This document shows positions 63,594 to 64,000 of a stretch of 64,000 nt of DNA, piece by piece. The notes beneath the pieces were generated by a model. The model was not told where the DNA came from, searched no databases, and saw only the letters and a program-made list of their open reading frames with translations. The stretch covers positions 62,001 to 126,000 of the forward strand of contig NZ_CBDAQN010000001.1 in the NCBI RefSeq assembly GCF_965199065.1, read 5' to 3'. Source of the DNA: Acidisoma sp965199065 (GTDB lineage Bacteria; Pseudomonadota; Alphaproteobacteria; Acetobacterales; Acetobacteraceae). The position numbers and the translations under genes are program-made. Positions within the stretch are counted from its first letter, which is position 1, and each line of letters starts with the position of its first letter.

Positions 63594-64000
63594 GTGAAAC
63601 CTAATACCGCCAAGGCGTCGCTCGACGCGAAGAAGAAGCTGCTCGGTTGCTGGCTTCAGCTTGTCAATCCGGTCGTCGGCGAGATGATGGGGCTCGGTGG
63701 CTATGACTTCGTGCTCATCGATCTCGAGCACGGCCTGGGCACAATACCTGACGCGGCCAATGTGATGAGGGCTGTGCGAGGCACTGGGGCGTCCTCTTTC
63801 GTGCGCGTGCCCACCAATGACGCGATCACTATCAGGACCTTGATGGATCAGGGCGTTGACGGCATCATGGTGCCGATGGTCGAGACGCCCGAGGCCGCGC
63901 GTGCCGTTGTTCAGGCCTGCCGCTACCCGCCAAAGGGCGTCCGAGGGCTGGCGATCGGCATCGTGCGCGGCGCCGATTACGGCATGGACGATGCCTATGT
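63594..64000 (+). CDS. HpcH/HpaI-family aldolase, 5' part
   Basis: The first 135 codons of a class II pyruvate aldolase, cut by the window end. The translation from GTG 63594 reads KPNTAKASLDAKKKLLGCWL, then GGYDFVLIDLEHGLG (metal/base region), SFVRVPTNDAITIRTLMDQG and GIMVPMVETPEAARAVVQAC, then YPPKGVRGLAIG. The Arg in VRVP and the Glu in MVPMVET are the conserved pyruvate and metal residues. GAGGAG lies eight bases before the GTG. Relatives cleave 2-keto-3-deoxy acids such as those from aromatic or glucarate breakdown; the substrate is not predictable. Confidence 0.88.
   Translation, partial: MKPNTAKASLDAKKKLLGCWLQLVNPVVGEMMGLGGYDFVLIDLEHGLGTIPDAANVMRAVRGTGASSFVRVPTNDAITIRTLMDQGVDGIMVPMVETPEAARAVVQACRYPPKGVRGLAIGIVRGADYGMDDAY

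Overview
The window looks like a GC-rich alphaproteobacterial chromosome. The best guess is a Rhodospirillales/Acetobacteraceae-type organism. That rests on the order rpsB-tsf-pyrH-frr-uppS-cdsA-dxr-rseP-bamA-ompH-lpxD-fabZ-lpxA-lpxI, on acnA lying divergent to ccmA, on a long cobalamin-dependent (class II) ribonucleotide reductase, and on an NDUFA12-type complex I accessory subunit. The family-level placement is inference; no rRNA is present.

Bases 1 to about 11,300 look accessory. They hold the tail of a sugar-binding protein, an aldo/keto reductase, an SGNH hydrolase, a LysR regulator, a complete tripartite efflux operon (EmrB-like MFS, EmrA-like adaptor, NodT-type outer-membrane factor) and a prokaryotic inward-rectifier K+ channel. 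Three decayed genes are mixed in: a glucose-6-phosphate dehydrogenase remnant, a truncated LysR and a radical-SAM remnant. The stretch ends at tRNA-Gly(GCC), whose 3' end faces it, as would fit a recombination-prone border. No integrase is visible.

Bases 11,600-31,700 are mostly housekeeping: thioredoxin/TPR chaperone, Lon-N and Trm112 genes; a FUSC transporter; aconitase; ccmAB; a DUF29 gene; glnK-amtB with a candidate sigma-54 promoter; a UbiH-type hydroxylase; csaA-gpt; an HtrA protease followed by a two-component system; a DUF2256 gene overlapping an MFS transporter; and an OmpA porin.

Bases 31,100-44,500 hold an operon NDUFA12 - mlaD - small unknown - DUF2155, divergent from a very unusual gene. 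That gene (32,999-34,552) is a shrunken relative of class II ribonucleotide reductase that has lost the catalytic motif but kept the C-terminal domain. The authentic enzyme (nrdJ) lies in the same window at 59,903-63,484. Next come an overlapping gnd-zwf-ppgK operon, a FecR/DUF6600-like protein with 45-bp repeats divergent from a Gly/Pro-rich lipoprotein with 42-bp repeats, a dihydropyrimidinase, a luciferase-like monooxygenase and an EAL phosphodiesterase.

Bases 44,500-59,000 are the translation / isoprenoid / envelope supercluster, with regulatory-looking hairpins in the rpsB leader and between rpsB and tsf. It is followed by gloA, nrdJ and the start of an HpcH/HpaI aldolase cut by the window end. 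No CRISPR array, insertion sequence or phage was found. The strongest candidate for something undescribed is the catalytically dead NrdJ-like protein.
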